DNA of 64,000 bases from Pelagibacteraceae bacterium AG-349-E10 (GTDB lineage: Bacteria; Pseudomonadota; Alphaproteobacteria; HIMB59). The stretch lies in the NCBI GenBank assembly GCA_003281065.1, contig QCDA01000002.1, positions 41,862 to 105,861 on the forward strand, written 5' to 3'. The translations under genes and the position numbers were made by a program. How positions within the stretch are numbered: the first letter of the stretch is position 1; every line of letters starts with the position of its first letter. Under the pieces are notes generated by a model. That model was not told the DNA's origin. It worked only from the letters and a program-made list of their open reading frames with translations, and did no database searches. Of this stretch, positions 1 to 10,037 are shown in pieces.

Positions 1-669
1 GTTTCTTATTTTTAAAGTTTTCTTATTTATCAAAGATTTTATGATATCCGGCAATATTCTATTTGAGGAAAAATCACCACCTCCAATAACATTTCCTGCC
101 CTTGCCGTAGCTACAGAAATTAACTTATTTTTTTTAAAATACGTGTTGAAATATGACTTAAAATTGATTTCTGCACATGCTTTACTTGCACTATAAGGAT
201 CAATGCCCCCCAAAATGTCATTCTCATTATAACCTCTAATAATCTCTTTGTTTAGGTAACACTTATCACTTGTTACAATCACAGCAGAGCATTTTTTTTT
301 AATATAACGAAGGGACTCTAAAACATTAATAGTTCCAATTATGTTAGTATTAAATGTTTCAAGAGGGTTAACAACAGATTTACTAACTAATGATTGGGCT
401 GCTAAGTGAAAAATTATATCTGGTTTAGTCTTGATAAAGATATTTTTCAGTTTATTAAAATTATTGATATCAATTTTAAATTCTTTATTTATTTTTGAAC
501 CTATTTTTAGAATTTTATAATTTGATTTTATGCCTAAATTATAAGAACTAATACCTATAATTTTTGCTCCAAATAACCAGAGAACTAGACAAAGCCATGA
601 TCCCTTAAATCCTGTGTGTCCAGTGACTATGACAGTTTTATTTTTATAGAAACGTTTATATTTTTTCAT
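1..669 (-). CDS. rfbG: CDP-glucose 4,6-dehydratase-like NAD-dependent dehydratase (C-terminus runs off the window)
   Basis: Minus-strand reading from 669: MKKYKRFYKNKTVIVTGHTGFKGSWLCLVLWLFGAKI...PYSASKACAEI...SVATARAGNVIGGGDFSSNRILPDIIKS; Rossmann GHTGFKGSW and ARAGNVIGGGD signatures typical of RfbG. Confidence 0.85.
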   Translation of the reverse strand, partial: MKKYKRFYKNKTVIVTGHTGFKGSWLCLVLWLFGAKIIGISSYNLGIKSNYKILKIGSKINKEFKIDINNFNKLKNIFIKTKPDIIFHLAAQSLVSKSVVNPLETFNTNIIGTINVLESLRYIKKKCSAVIVTSDKCYLNKEIIRGYNENDILGGIDPYSASKACAEINFKSYFNTYFKKNKLISVATARAGNVIGGGDFSSNRILPDIIKSLINKKTLKIRN

Positions 670-2071
670 ATAATAATTTATAAATCTTGTTAATTTTGAA
701 TTCTTCAAAGTAATTTCTATAATAACTTGATGAATTTTCCATAAAACTTTTCAGTTTTAAATTATTATCAAATTTAAAAAAATTGTTTAAATTTGGAAAA
801 TTCTTCACTTTACACTTCCAAGGGTTGCTTAATTCTTCAAGAGGATCAGTATCAAAACTTTTATTTTCAACATAAATAGGGCGAACCCCACAACAAACAG
901 CATTAATTATCGAAGAGGATATTGTATAAAATGCTAATTTACTTCTTCTCAGATCATAATCAAGATCGTTACTAGATAATTCAATTTTTGGATAATCTTT
1001 AAACAGATTTTTTAGATTATTGTTATCAAAAGGGTGCCCCCTCCAAATGTAATTGTAATACGGAAAACGATCATGAAATTTAAGTATTAATTTTAATAAA
1101 TATTTGATTTCATCTTTATTCGAACTTGGCAAAAAAATTATCAGATCTGAGTTTTTAAATCTTTTTGTATATTTAATTGTTTGTTTTTTTGTGGACCCGA
1201 TATTATACGTATTGGAAAATTTTCCATCTAATTTATTTTTTAAAATTGTACCACTAGTCAAAAGATTACTGGGATTAAATTTTGTGTTTAAAAAATCAAA
1301 AAAGTTTTTTTTATTTTTTGGAATATATGAATGTTGTACAGCAAAAAGTTTTAATTTTTTTTTATAATTTTTATTATGATCAAATAAAATTCCAAATAAA
1401 ACCCTTTCCCAATGAATTCCCTCAAATGTCACAAAAATATTACTATTTTTGTTATAGTTTTTAAGTATATTTTTAATTTGAGTTGGTATTCTAAGATTAT
1501 GCGCAGTTTTATTTGATAAATGAAATGACAATATAATAAGTATCAAATAAAATTTTTTATTATTTGAATTTAAATTTTTTTTTAAAAATTTTAATAATTC
1601 GATTATTGATATGTAGATTCTCAAAAATAAAATAATTTCATTATTTAAGCTCATATAGTAATTAATCAAATTTATATTCGAATTTTTTTTATTAGTATGG
1701 TCAATTTGATAAAGTGAGTATTTTATTGATTTCGATTGAAAATAATTAATTAATTTATAAAAATAAAAATCATTATTATGAAGATTATTAATTTTGTGAC
1801 CTATAATGATATTCTTATTTTTTTTAAAAAAGTTAGTTTTGAAATAAGATTTCTTTGATTTTAATAAAACTGCAATTATGTATAAAAAAATATTTATGAA
1901 AAGAATTGAAATTACTCTCAAATAAGAAAATATTGATGTATTTTTTGAAAAGTAATTTTTATAGATTTCATTTGTGTTATCTAAATCAAAAAAATAATTG
2001 GCGTAAATATATGGTGAATTAACATTTTTTCTAATTTTTTTTATAATTAGATAAAGGTCTTTCTTTTTCAT
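656..2071 (-). CDS. Putative surface-carbohydrate biosynthesis protein / GT-B-like transferase
   Basis: 471 aa ORF; FVTFEGIHWERVLF...LFAVQHSYIP and ...YYNYIWRGHPF... resemble surface carbohydrate/CDP-glycerol-type transferases; glycan island context. Confidence 0.45.
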   Translation of the reverse strand: MKKKDLYLIIKKIRKNVNSPYIYANYFFDLDNTNEIYKNYFSKNTSIFSYLRVISILFINIFLYIIAVLLKSKKSYFKTNFFKKNKNIIIGHKINNLHNNDFYFYKLINYFQSKSIKYSLYQIDHTNKKNSNINLINYYMSLNNEIILFLRIYISIIELLKFLKKNLNSNNKKFYLILIILSFHLSNKTAHNLRIPTQIKNILKNYNKNSNIFVTFEGIHWERVLFGILFDHNKNYKKKLKLFAVQHSYIPKNKKNFFDFLNTKFNPSNLLTSGTILKNKLDGKFSNTYNIGSTKKQTIKYTKRFKNSDLIIFLPSSNKDEIKYLLKLILKFHDRFPYYNYIWRGHPFDNNNLKNLFKDYPKIELSSNDLDYDLRRSKLAFYTISSSIINAVCCGVRPIYVENKSFDTDPLEELSNPWKCKVKNFPNLNNFFKFDNNLKLKSFMENSSSYYRNYFEEFKINKIYKLLYEKI

Positions 2072-2848
2072 TTATTGTAATTTTTTAAAAGTATATATTC
2101 CACATCCAAAATTTATGTGATTTAAAATATTATCTAAATCCTGATTTATTAATAATTTTGAATTATCATCAATTAAATCAAATGAAATTAACTTTAAATC
2201 ACTAATATTTAATTTTGTAATCCAATTAAAAATGTCTTTAAAATGAAATACTCTATGCGCATTAAACTCTATTCTACTTGTTGATGATATTGGAAAGCTT
2301 AAATACAACTTTCCGCCTTTGTCTAACAAGTTATATAGATTTTTAAAACCAATTAGGTAACCTTGTGGATTTATATCATCGCTGTATCTTCCTAAACCAA
2401 AATGCTCAAGAGTGTGTAAACAACTAACTGATTTAAATTTTTTATGTAAATCAAATTTCTCATCCATTATATCGCCTTGAATAAAATTGATATTATTTTT
2501 TTTTATATCCAACTTTCTAATATCTAAAACACTAACTTCCATAAAAATTGATATACTAGATATAAAACCGTCTATTCTACTTCCAACATCAATATGGCTG
2601 GATGGTTTATCTTTAAACAATAAAGAAGATACTCTTAAATCTTGATGAAAATAATGACTTTTTATATTTCCAGCATGATCATTGTAATCATACAATATAG
2701 GAAAATAATTATTAATTTTTCCACCTTTTTTTTTAAAAATAAAAATTTCCTTAATAAATCTTGGAAAGTTATATAAAGAAAATACTATTTTTAAATTTAA
2801 TCCAACAAAATGGAAAAAGAAATTGTATATGATTTTTAAAAGTTTCAA
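2072..2848 (-). CDS. DUF268-type protein (SAM-methyltransferase-like)
   Basis: 258 aa; HIDVGSRIDGFISS...VSCLHTLEHFGLGRYSDDINPQGYLIGFKNLYNLLDKGGKLYLSFPIS matches the remembered DUF268 pattern. Confidence 0.7.
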   Translation of the reverse strand: MKLLKIIYNFFFHFVGLNLKIVFSLYNFPRFIKEIFIFKKKGGKINNYFPILYDYNDHAGNIKSHYFHQDLRVSSLLFKDKPSSHIDVGSRIDGFISSISIFMEVSVLDIRKLDIKKNNINFIQGDIMDEKFDLHKKFKSVSCLHTLEHFGLGRYSDDINPQGYLIGFKNLYNLLDKGGKLYLSFPISSTSRIEFNAHRVFHFKDIFNWITKLNISDLKLISFDLIDDNSKLLINQDLDNILNHINFGCGIYTFKKLQ

Positions 2849-2919
2849 TTTTTTACTGCATATACTATATCAAATATATAAAGTAAAATAATAATTAATT
2901 AATACGACTAACTTCTAAT

Positions 2920-3792
2920 ATGAAATCATTGATAAAAAGACTTTTAAAAATACCACTAGCATTAGTATTCTCTTACATTAGGGTTTTAAAACATTTTAGT
3001 TTTAGATCTCACTATTATTTAATTGATACTCTTACAAATTACACAAAAGAAAAAAAATTTTTAATTCAACACAAAGGTAAAAATTTTTATATATTTACTC
3101 CAAATCAATTATGTGAATTTCGAGCATCTACTTTTTTTTCAAAAGAACCTGAGACAATAAACTGGATTGAAAAATATGGCAAAGACATGGTTTTGTACGA
3201 TATAGGTGCTAATATAGGTCTATATTCGATTTATCACTCATTAATAAATCGTAGTAAAAGTTACGCTTTTGAGCCATCTGTTTTTAATTTAATGCAAATA
3301 ACAAAAAATATAAATATAAACGGATGTAATCAATTAATATCATTAATATCTAACCCATTATCTAATGTAAATTCACTTGAGGAATTTAATTATACTTCAA
3401 ATATTGAGGGAGGTGCTTTATCATCTTTTGGAGTAAACTTTAATTATGAAGGTAAATTAATTGACAAAAAACTTAGTATAAAAAAATTAGGCTTTTCACT
3501 TGATGAGCTTGTCTTTGGAGGTTACATAAAAGATAAGCCTAATCTTATAAAAATAGATGTTGATGGAATTGAACATTTAATTCTTCAGGGTGCCAGAAGA
3601 ACTTTAGAAAGTAAAAATTGTACTTCTGTGTTGGTTGAGATTAATGATACTTTTAAAGAGCAACACGATCTTTCAACAAACATTTTAAAAGAATGTGGTT
3701 TTGAGCTAGAGGAAAAAGAAAGATCTATATATGCTAAAGAAAATAAAGGCTTTGAAGATACGTATAATCAAATTTGGCACAAAAATTATTAA
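2920..3792 (+). CDS. FkbM-family methyltransferase
   Basis: 290 aa; VLYDIGANIGLYSIYHS...YAFEPS...LIKIDVDGIEHLILQGA. Confidence 0.85.
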   Translation: MKSLIKRLLKIPLALVFSYIRVLKHFSFRSHYYLIDTLTNYTKEKKFLIQHKGKNFYIFTPNQLCEFRASTFFSKEPETINWIEKYGKDMVLYDIGANIGLYSIYHSLINRSKSYAFEPSVFNLMQITKNININGCNQLISLISNPLSNVNSLEEFNYTSNIEGGALSSFGVNFNYEGKLIDKKLSIKKLGFSLDELVFGGYIKDKPNLIKIDVDGIEHLILQGARRTLESKNCTSVLVEINDTFKEQHDLSTNILKECGFELEEKERSIYAKENKGFEDTYNQIWHKNY

Positions 3793-4598
3793 CCATGAAA
3801 AATATCAAAATAGGTTTGATATTTTTTTAAAACCATTGGTCTAAATAAAATCATATTAGATTTAATTTCTACATAACTTTTTTTTGAGTCTCCTAGATGT
3901 AAAATTTTTGTATTTTTAGGCTTAGTAATTTCGTGAATATGATCTAACTTTACCCAATTTTTATCATATAGATTAACAGTTGTTCGAAGATCTTTGTCTA
4001 AAGGATTATTAAAGATTAATGATGACTCATTACAGTCATCAAATCTAACCTGGGGTATATATGAGTTTGTTTTTAGTAGAGTTGATGAGAGAAGAGGGAA
4101 AATTTTCATATCGGCAGAAAAAGATAATGAACTGTTATTACCATGTACATAGCTCCAAGGTCCATTATCATAATTATATCCTACATATCCTTTTTCGGTA
4201 ACAAATGAACCGTGATCTTTAAGCTCTTTATAATTTTTAAAACTATGGAATATAGCCACTGATCCAAAATTATTTGGACAGTATTTTGAAACTAAAAAAC
4301 TATAGGATTGAAAATATTTTAAATTGATTTCATTTTTAAAAATAATATTTCCATTTGAGTCAAAAAAAATAAAAATAACATTACAATCTTGATGAATCTT
4401 TGGCAATACCTGTGATGCTAAATTTGTAATATTTATTTTTGTGTCAAATTTATTTTGTGTATTCCAAAAAAAAAAATCACTAATAGATATTATATTTTTT
4501 TTTAAGTAAGAGTATCCCAAAGGTCGTAAATTTAAATTATTTCTTAAAAAGAGGAGAATATCTTTAGAAATTAGATGCTTAATTAATTTTTTCATCAA
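3789..4598 (-). CDS. Hypothetical beta-rich protein, possible paralog of the neighbouring 259 aa ORF
   Basis: 269 aa ORF in the co-oriented array, 20 nt overlap with the upstream gene; no family recognised. Confidence 0.6.
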   Translation of the reverse strand: MMKKLIKHLISKDILLFLRNNLNLRPLGYSYLKKNIISISDFFFWNTQNKFDTKINITNLASQVLPKIHQDCNVIFIFFDSNGNIIFKNEINLKYFQSYSFLVSKYCPNNFGSVAIFHSFKNYKELKDHGSFVTEKGYVGYNYDNGPWSYVHGNNSSLSFSADMKIFPLLSSTLLKTNSYIPQVRFDDCNESSLIFNNPLDKDLRTTVNLYDKNWVKLDHIHEITKPKNTKILHLGDSKKSYVEIKSNMILFRPMVLKKYQTYFDIFHG

Positions 4599-5358
4599 GC
4601 CAATGTTTTTTCTTTAGTTTTTGAAAATGACTTCTATCTCCAGAAAAAATATACTCAAGAGGAGGATGGGTATGCTCAATACCCATTCTTTTTTTGTCAG
4701 GAGATTTTGTAAAATATAAAGGAACTCCTCCAAATTTATCTGATTTAAAAACATAAAAATTATCAGTAAATTTATAATCAAGTTTATTTAAATCAAAAAT
4801 ATTAATAGTATTTGTAAAACATTGGAGCTGAGCTATTTTTTTAAATTCTGTGTTCATTACACTTACATAAAATTTTATTTTTTTTGGATTATCAGTTAAA
4901 TTGATCATATAAAAATATGTTTCAAAATCACTTTGTATCATAGGACTGCAGCTTACTAGGCTAATATTTTTTGATAAGATACTAGCTGGATATTCACCTT
5001 GATAGGAAGTAGATGTATAATTATTAAAGATTTTTGTATTTGATCTCCACTGAGGAGATGAATTCATGTAATTTTGATTTTCAAGACTTTTATTGAATTC
5101 ATTAGTTTTGAATGAAAACGATACAAAAACTGACTCATTCCTTGTTTCTTTTGGTAGATCATTTTTTTTTATAATACGCGATTCATTTTTTTTGATCTTA
5201 TCTAGCTCAAAATATATCCATTCTTCTCCATTAGAATAAAAAGCGTAAGGATAAATATCTTTAAGTACATCTTTGCAAAATTTTGAATTTGGAGGAAAAT
5301 TAAAAATATCTATTGAAGAACTTGAGTCGTAATGGTCTAAAAAAAAATAAATATTCAT
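4579..5358 (-). CDS. Hypothetical beta-rich protein, possible paralog of the neighbouring 269 aa ORF
   Basis: 259 aa ORF in the co-oriented array; C-terminal GIEHTHPPLEYIFSGD; no family recognised. Confidence 0.6.
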   Translation of the reverse strand: MNIYFFLDHYDSSSSIDIFNFPPNSKFCKDVLKDIYPYAFYSNGEEWIYFELDKIKKNESRIIKKNDLPKETRNESVFVSFSFKTNEFNKSLENQNYMNSSPQWRSNTKIFNNYTSTSYQGEYPASILSKNISLVSCSPMIQSDFETYFYMINLTDNPKKIKFYVSVMNTEFKKIAQLQCFTNTINIFDLNKLDYKFTDNFYVFKSDKFGGVPLYFTKSPDKKRMGIEHTHPPLEYIFSGDRSHFQKLKKKHWLDEKIN

Positions 5359-5361
5359 AAA

Positions 5362-6312
5362 CTATTTATATATTAATATTTTAATAATTTTTTTTATTAT
5401 TTTAAATATATCTAAAAAAGGAAGAAATATAAGCTTTAAAATTTTATTTTTTCTTAAAATCTTTTTTGTGTCATTATAATTATTAATAATTCGATTTTCA
5501 GAATTATATGGTTCAATAACTGCATGAATTTTACTATTTATATATTTTATTTTAAAACCTTTTAAATTAATAAGATTCATAAATGTTTTTTTTGTAAAAT
5601 GTGTAACATGTGCTATGTGTAAAAAGTTTTTAATTTCATAGTGATAATGTTCAGATATACTTTCGAGCGAGGGGACTTCTATATAAATAATACCTTTATC
5701 ATTTAGTAAATTTTTACATTTTGCTAAAACATCATCTACTGAAACTAAGTGCTCAAGGACATGCGAAAGAATAATTAAGTCAAATTTTCTGTTAATTTTT
5801 TTATAATTTGAAAATGTTGTTATATTTTTTTTCTTAGCATAATCTAAATGATCATTTTGGTAGTCAAGTCCATATACTTCATAGTTCTTAGTTTGAAAAA
5901 ATGAGAGTATACCCCCTGAACCACAACCAATTTCAAGGACTGAGTTTTTAATATTATTTTTTAAATATTTTTTAATAATATCATATTTATATTGTGCTGA
6001 TTTAAATCTACTATTAAATCTATCTTCCGGGCTTTTAAAGAATGAATATAGATCATTATAATATTTTTCATAAAACATATTCACAAAATCATTATTTGGG
6101 TATTTGTATTGTTGCATGAGTCCACAATCTTTACAAATACCAGTAAAATATTTAATACCATATCTATCTGTATTAGATATATGTTGGTAATTGTAACTAT
6201 TACAAATAATACAATTTCTATCGATAAGATTATTTTCTTGAGATAATAAATTATTTAATTTACTTGAAATTTTTAGTTGTTTTGAATTAAAAAGATATTG
6301 TTTTCTGATCAA
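5362..6312 (-). CDS. Class I SAM-dependent methyltransferase with N-terminal Cys4 zinc-binding segment
   Basis: CIICNSYN...CKDCGLMQ; VLEIGCGSGGILSFF; LSHVLEHLVSVDDVL. Confidence 0.85.
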   Translation of the reverse strand: MIRKQYLFNSKQLKISSKLNNLLSQENNLIDRNCIICNSYNYQHISNTDRYGIKYFTGICKDCGLMQQYKYPNNDFVNMFYEKYYNDLYSFFKSPEDRFNSRFKSAQYKYDIIKKYLKNNIKNSVLEIGCGSGGILSFFQTKNYEVYGLDYQNDHLDYAKKKNITTFSNYKKINRKFDLIILSHVLEHLVSVDDVLAKCKNLLNDKGIIYIEVPSLESISEHYHYEIKNFLHIAHVTHFTKKTFMNLINLKGFKIKYINSKIHAVIEPYNSENRIINNYNDTKKILRKNKILKLIFLPFLDIFKIIKKIIKILIYK

Positions 6313-6333
6313 TTAATTTACCTTTATAATGTT

Positions 6334-7284
6334 TTATTCATAACCATATTTGTATAATCTTCTAAAACTAACAAAATTATCTAAACCTCTTATAGCAGTA
6401 AGACCCATGTTGATAATTGACTCATTTGTTGAACCACCTATATGTGGGGTGCAATAAAAATTTTCTAGCTTTAACAACTTGTTGTTCATAGGAGGTTCAT
6501 TTTGAAAGACATCAAAAGCAGCATTTGCAATTTTATTAATTTTTAAAAATTTATAAATAGCATCTTCATTTATAATCCCACCACGTGAGCAATTAATAAA
6601 TAAAATATTTTTTTTACAATATTTTAAATTATCTTCATTAATAAGACTTATTGTTTTTTTTGTCAAAGGTGTGTGTATACTTACAATATCCGAATTTTTT
6701 AAAAGTTCATTTATTGAACATTGAATATGATTAGAATTATTAATTTTAATTTTTCTTATATCATTAATATAAATTTTACATTTCAATGGAGTTAATAATT
6801 TAAGTAAATCAGATCCGATAGAACCACACCCAATTATTCCTATTTTTTTATTAGTAATCTCCTCTGATGGTATTTGTTTAAATATATTATTCTGTTTTAA
6901 AGATTTTTGATAAGAGTATAGGTTTCTAGATATAGAAAAAATATAACCCATGACTAATTCTGAAACAGCTCTTGAATTTTGTCCTTTTTCCCAACCTAGT
7001 TTTACTTTAAATTTTTCTAAATCTTTTAAATTGATCATATCTAGACCTACACCGTACTTGCTTATGACTTTAAGCTTAGGCAAATTTACTAACACATTTT
7101 TATCAATTTTATCAAGTGCAACTATAATTTTATTACAATCAATAGCTGAAGATATAAGCTCACTATTTTTGAGTTTTCTTCCTGTTTCATTAAAAATACT
7201 ATTAGGGTAAATTGATAATAGTTTTTTTCTTAAAAATTTATTTTGAGAAAAAGATCTAGAAGTTACAAATACCTTATCTTTCAT
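6334..7284 (-). CDS. D-isomer-specific 2-hydroxyacid dehydrogenase (phosphoglycerate dehydrogenase-like)
   Basis: IGIIGCGSIGSDLLKLL; CKKNILFINCSRGGIINEDAIYKFL; AAFDVFQNEPP; PHIGGSTNES. Confidence 0.88.
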   Translation of the reverse strand: MKDKVFVTSRSFSQNKFLRKKLLSIYPNSIFNETGRKLKNSELISSAIDCNKIIVALDKIDKNVLVNLPKLKVISKYGVGLDMINLKDLEKFKVKLGWEKGQNSRAVSELVMGYIFSISRNLYSYQKSLKQNNIFKQIPSEEITNKKIGIIGCGSIGSDLLKLLTPLKCKIYINDIRKIKINNSNHIQCSINELLKNSDIVSIHTPLTKKTISLINEDNLKYCKKNILFINCSRGGIINEDAIYKFLKINKIANAAFDVFQNEPPMNNKLLKLENFYCTPHIGGSTNESIINMGLTAIRGLDNFVSFRRLYKYGYE

Positions 7285-7286
7285 AT

Positions 7287-8267
7287 TTAATAAACTTTAT
7301 TAATTAGTTTCATTAGGTTTAATGCGTCTATTGAATTTCCGTGATTAATATTTTTGTTTTTCAAAATTGAGTCAAAAAAATGATTTACCTCAATTTCCCA
7401 TGAATTATCAACCTTGAATAATAAATTTTTTTCTTTTGTCCAATTAGCTTCAGGTGGATTTGATCTATTAAGTGCATAAGTTAGATTCTCTTTACCATAA
7501 GAATTCGTTGAAGTTTTTAATCCATTTAATGTCATATATCCTTTTTCTAAAAATATTTCTAATGAAAATAAATGCCTCCACTGTGTCATTGTTGAGTGTA
7601 ATGAGCATAAAATATTTTTTTTAGAGTTTTTTAAGTTTATAAAAACATTATCTTCAATATCTTTATTCCAATAAGAACTTGATTTCATGGATTGTATAAC
7701 ATCGAAATTACCACAAAAATAATTTAAAAGATCAAGCATGTGAATACCTTGGTCTATCAAAATACCACCACCAGATATAGTTTTATCAGATCTCCAATTA
7801 TTAAAAAAGTCTTTGGAAACGCTTTTACCATACCTACCCCTGGCCCAAAGAATTTTTCCATATTCTTCAGAGTCTATTTTATGTTTCATTAATATAATGC
7901 TTTTATGATGTCTGTGATTAAAACCATACATTAACTTTTTTTTATATTTTTTTTCATACCTTATTACTTTTTTCATTTCCTTTAAATTTATCGTAGGAGG
8001 TTTTTCACAAAAAACGTTTTTTTTGTATTTTAAACCTAAACATGTGTAAAAGGAATTTAGGTTATTAGGTGTACAAACAAAAATACTATTAATTTTTTTA
8101 TCTAAAAAAATATCATTATAATTTTCACAAGATAATTTTTGGGGAATTTTTTGATATGGATCGTAAATCTTATAAATATTTATATTTTTAATTTTTTTTA
8201 GAACTTTATGTCTTAACTTACCGATTTTACCATAACCAATAATTGCAACGTTAATTTTATTTTTCAT
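7287..8267 (-). CDS. Gfo/Idh/MocA-family oxidoreductase
   Basis: VAIIGYGKIGKLRHKVLKK; FCEKPPT; GGILIDQGIHMLDLLNYF. Confidence 0.9.
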   Translation of the reverse strand: MKNKINVAIIGYGKIGKLRHKVLKKIKNINIYKIYDPYQKIPQKLSCENYNDIFLDKKINSIFVCTPNNLNSFYTCLGLKYKKNVFCEKPPTINLKEMKKVIRYEKKYKKKLMYGFNHRHHKSIILMKHKIDSEEYGKILWARGRYGKSVSKDFFNNWRSDKTISGGGILIDQGIHMLDLLNYFCGNFDVIQSMKSSSYWNKDIEDNVFINLKNSKKNILCSLHSTMTQWRHLFSLEIFLEKGYMTLNGLKTSTNSYGKENLTYALNRSNPPEANWTKEKNLLFKVDNSWEIEVNHFFDSILKNKNINHGNSIDALNLMKLINKVY

Positions 8268-8271
8268 TATC

Positions 8272-9309
8272 TTAATTATATTTCAAATTAAATTTCTTAA
8301 AATCTAATAAGTATTTTAAAAGTAAACTATCTTTTTCAAATTTCTTTATAAATGGTTTGCCAATATTTTTTATGAGAATTAATCTAATCTTATTATTGAT
8401 TGTTTTTTTATCTTTTTTTAATATTTTAATCATTTCCAATTCATTATATTTTTTTAAATTATAATTTTTTGAAATTAATTTAAGAGGTTTCTGTAGAGTA
8501 AAAAGCTGGTCTAAAGACAAAAAGCCTAGCCTGAATGAAATATAATTAGCAATTTGTAAACCAAAGCATACAGCTATACCATGAGGTATTTTAAAATTAG
8601 ATATAGCCTCAATGGCATGCCCGAAAGAATGGCCATAATTTAAATAAATTCTGATATTTTTCTCCAATTCATCTTTTTCAATAAAGGTTTGTTTAATTTT
8701 CAGAGATTTTTTTATCATTTTATCTAATTCTATATTTTTTTTATCAAAGTAACTGTGAATATTTTTAGTGAAAAAATTAAATTTATTTTTATCAGATAAA
8801 TAATAGTAATGAGCCATTTCTCCAAGGCCAGATAATAAATCTTTTTCTTTTAATGATTTTAGAAAGTTTTGATTAATATATATTTTTTGTGGTGGATAAT
8901 ATCCACCTAAAATATTTTTTACACCTTTGAAATTTATAGATATTTTACTTCCAATACAGCTGTCTGATTGGGCTAAAAGAGTAGTTGGTATAAAAATCCA
9001 ACTTATTCCCCTAAATAATATGTGTGCTATAAAAGAAGTTATATCCTGTAAAGTACCTCCTCCAATGCAGACTATAATTGAGTTTTTATCAATATTTTTT
9101 TTTAATAATTTATTTATGATAGTTGAAACATGAATATAGCTTTTGGCTTTTTCAGAAGCCTTTATATAGATAGTATTAGTTTCTTTGAGTTTAATATTTT
9201 TTTTTTTAAAAAAGCTATCAACTAAATAAAAATATTTCTGTTTCTTATTTTCATTAAAATAATTTTTAAATTCAACAGTATAATTTCCAAATTTTGATTT
9301 AATTATCAT
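8272..9309 (-). CDS. 3-dehydroquinate synthase-like sugar-phosphate cyclase family protein
   Basis: VCIGGGTLQDITSFIAHILFRGISWIFIPTTLLAQSDSCIGSKISINFKGVKNILGGYYPP; LNYGHSFGHAIEA; IPHGIAVCFGLQ (AroB-family motifs). Confidence 0.85.
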   Translation of the reverse strand: MIIKSKFGNYTVEFKNYFNENKKQKYFYLVDSFFKKKNIKLKETNTIYIKASEKAKSYIHVSTIINKLLKKNIDKNSIIVCIGGGTLQDITSFIAHILFRGISWIFIPTTLLAQSDSCIGSKISINFKGVKNILGGYYPPQKIYINQNFLKSLKEKDLLSGLGEMAHYYYLSDKNKFNFFTKNIHSYFDKKNIELDKMIKKSLKIKQTFIEKDELEKNIRIYLNYGHSFGHAIEAISNFKIPHGIAVCFGLQIANYISFRLGFLSLDQLFTLQKPLKLISKNYNLKKYNELEMIKILKKDKKTINNKIRLILIKNIGKPFIKKFEKDSLLLKYLLDFKKFNLKYN

Positions 9310-10037
9310 TATATAATTGTATATCCCCCATCTACGACTATATTTTGACCTGTAATATACGTATTGAGATCACTAGATAGAAAAATTACAACTGAGCCAA
9401 TTTCATTTGTTTTTGCAAGGCGTTTAAGTGGAATTTTATTTTTTATAACATTTATTTCTTTACCCAAGTTTCTCTTTGTCAATTCTGTATAAACGATACC
9501 AGGTGAAATACTATTTACTAAAATATTGTACTTGCCAAGTTCGGCTGCTAGTGTTCTTGTCAGTCCATTTAATCCTGATTTAGAGGATGCGTATGAAGAT
9601 CTTTTTGGTTTGGATACTATACTCCAAATTGATGAAATATTAATTATCTTTCCCTTATTTTGTTTGATCATTTTTGTTGATATTGACTGAGAGAGTTTAT
9701 AAGGAATTTTTAAATTATTTTCTAAAATGAAATCAAATTCTGAGTGTCTGATATTTTTTAAGTTATTTATTTTATTTATACCCATATTGTTTATGAGAAT
9801 ATCTATATGTTTAAATTTATTAACTTTATCGAAAAAATTATCTACAGAAGTATCTGATAAAGTGTCAAATTGAATAAAATCATATAATTTACTAGGTAGT
9901 TTATAATTTTGACTAGTTTTAGTTCCTGTAATTATTACTTTAGAACCATGTTCAATAAATTGATCACAAATATTTTTTCCGATACCTCTAGTTCCCCCAG
10001 TTAAAAGAACAAATTTATTTTTAAGATTTAATTTCAT
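9309..10037 (-). CDS. Short-chain dehydrogenase/reductase
   Basis: LLTGGTRGIGKNIC; NNMGINK; YASSKSGLNGLTRTLA; NSISPGIVYTE. Confidence 0.9.
   Translation of the reverse strand: MKLNLKNKFVLLTGGTRGIGKNICDQFIEHGSKVIITGTKTSQNYKLPSKLYDFIQFDTLSDTSVDNFFDKVNKFKHIDILINNMGINKINNLKNIRHSEFDFILENNLKIPYKLSQSISTKMIKQNKGKIINISSIWSIVSKPKRSSYASSKSGLNGLTRTLAAELGKYNILVNSISPGIVYTELTKRNLGKEINVIKNKIPLKRLAKTNEIGSVVIFLSSDLNTYITGQNIVVDGGYTII

Noticed and set aside
1104-1464. Plus-strand ORFs 1104..1367 and 1282..1464
   Set aside because: Antisense to the 471-aa ORF, Phe/Leu-rich low-complexity translations expected from AT-rich reverse frames.
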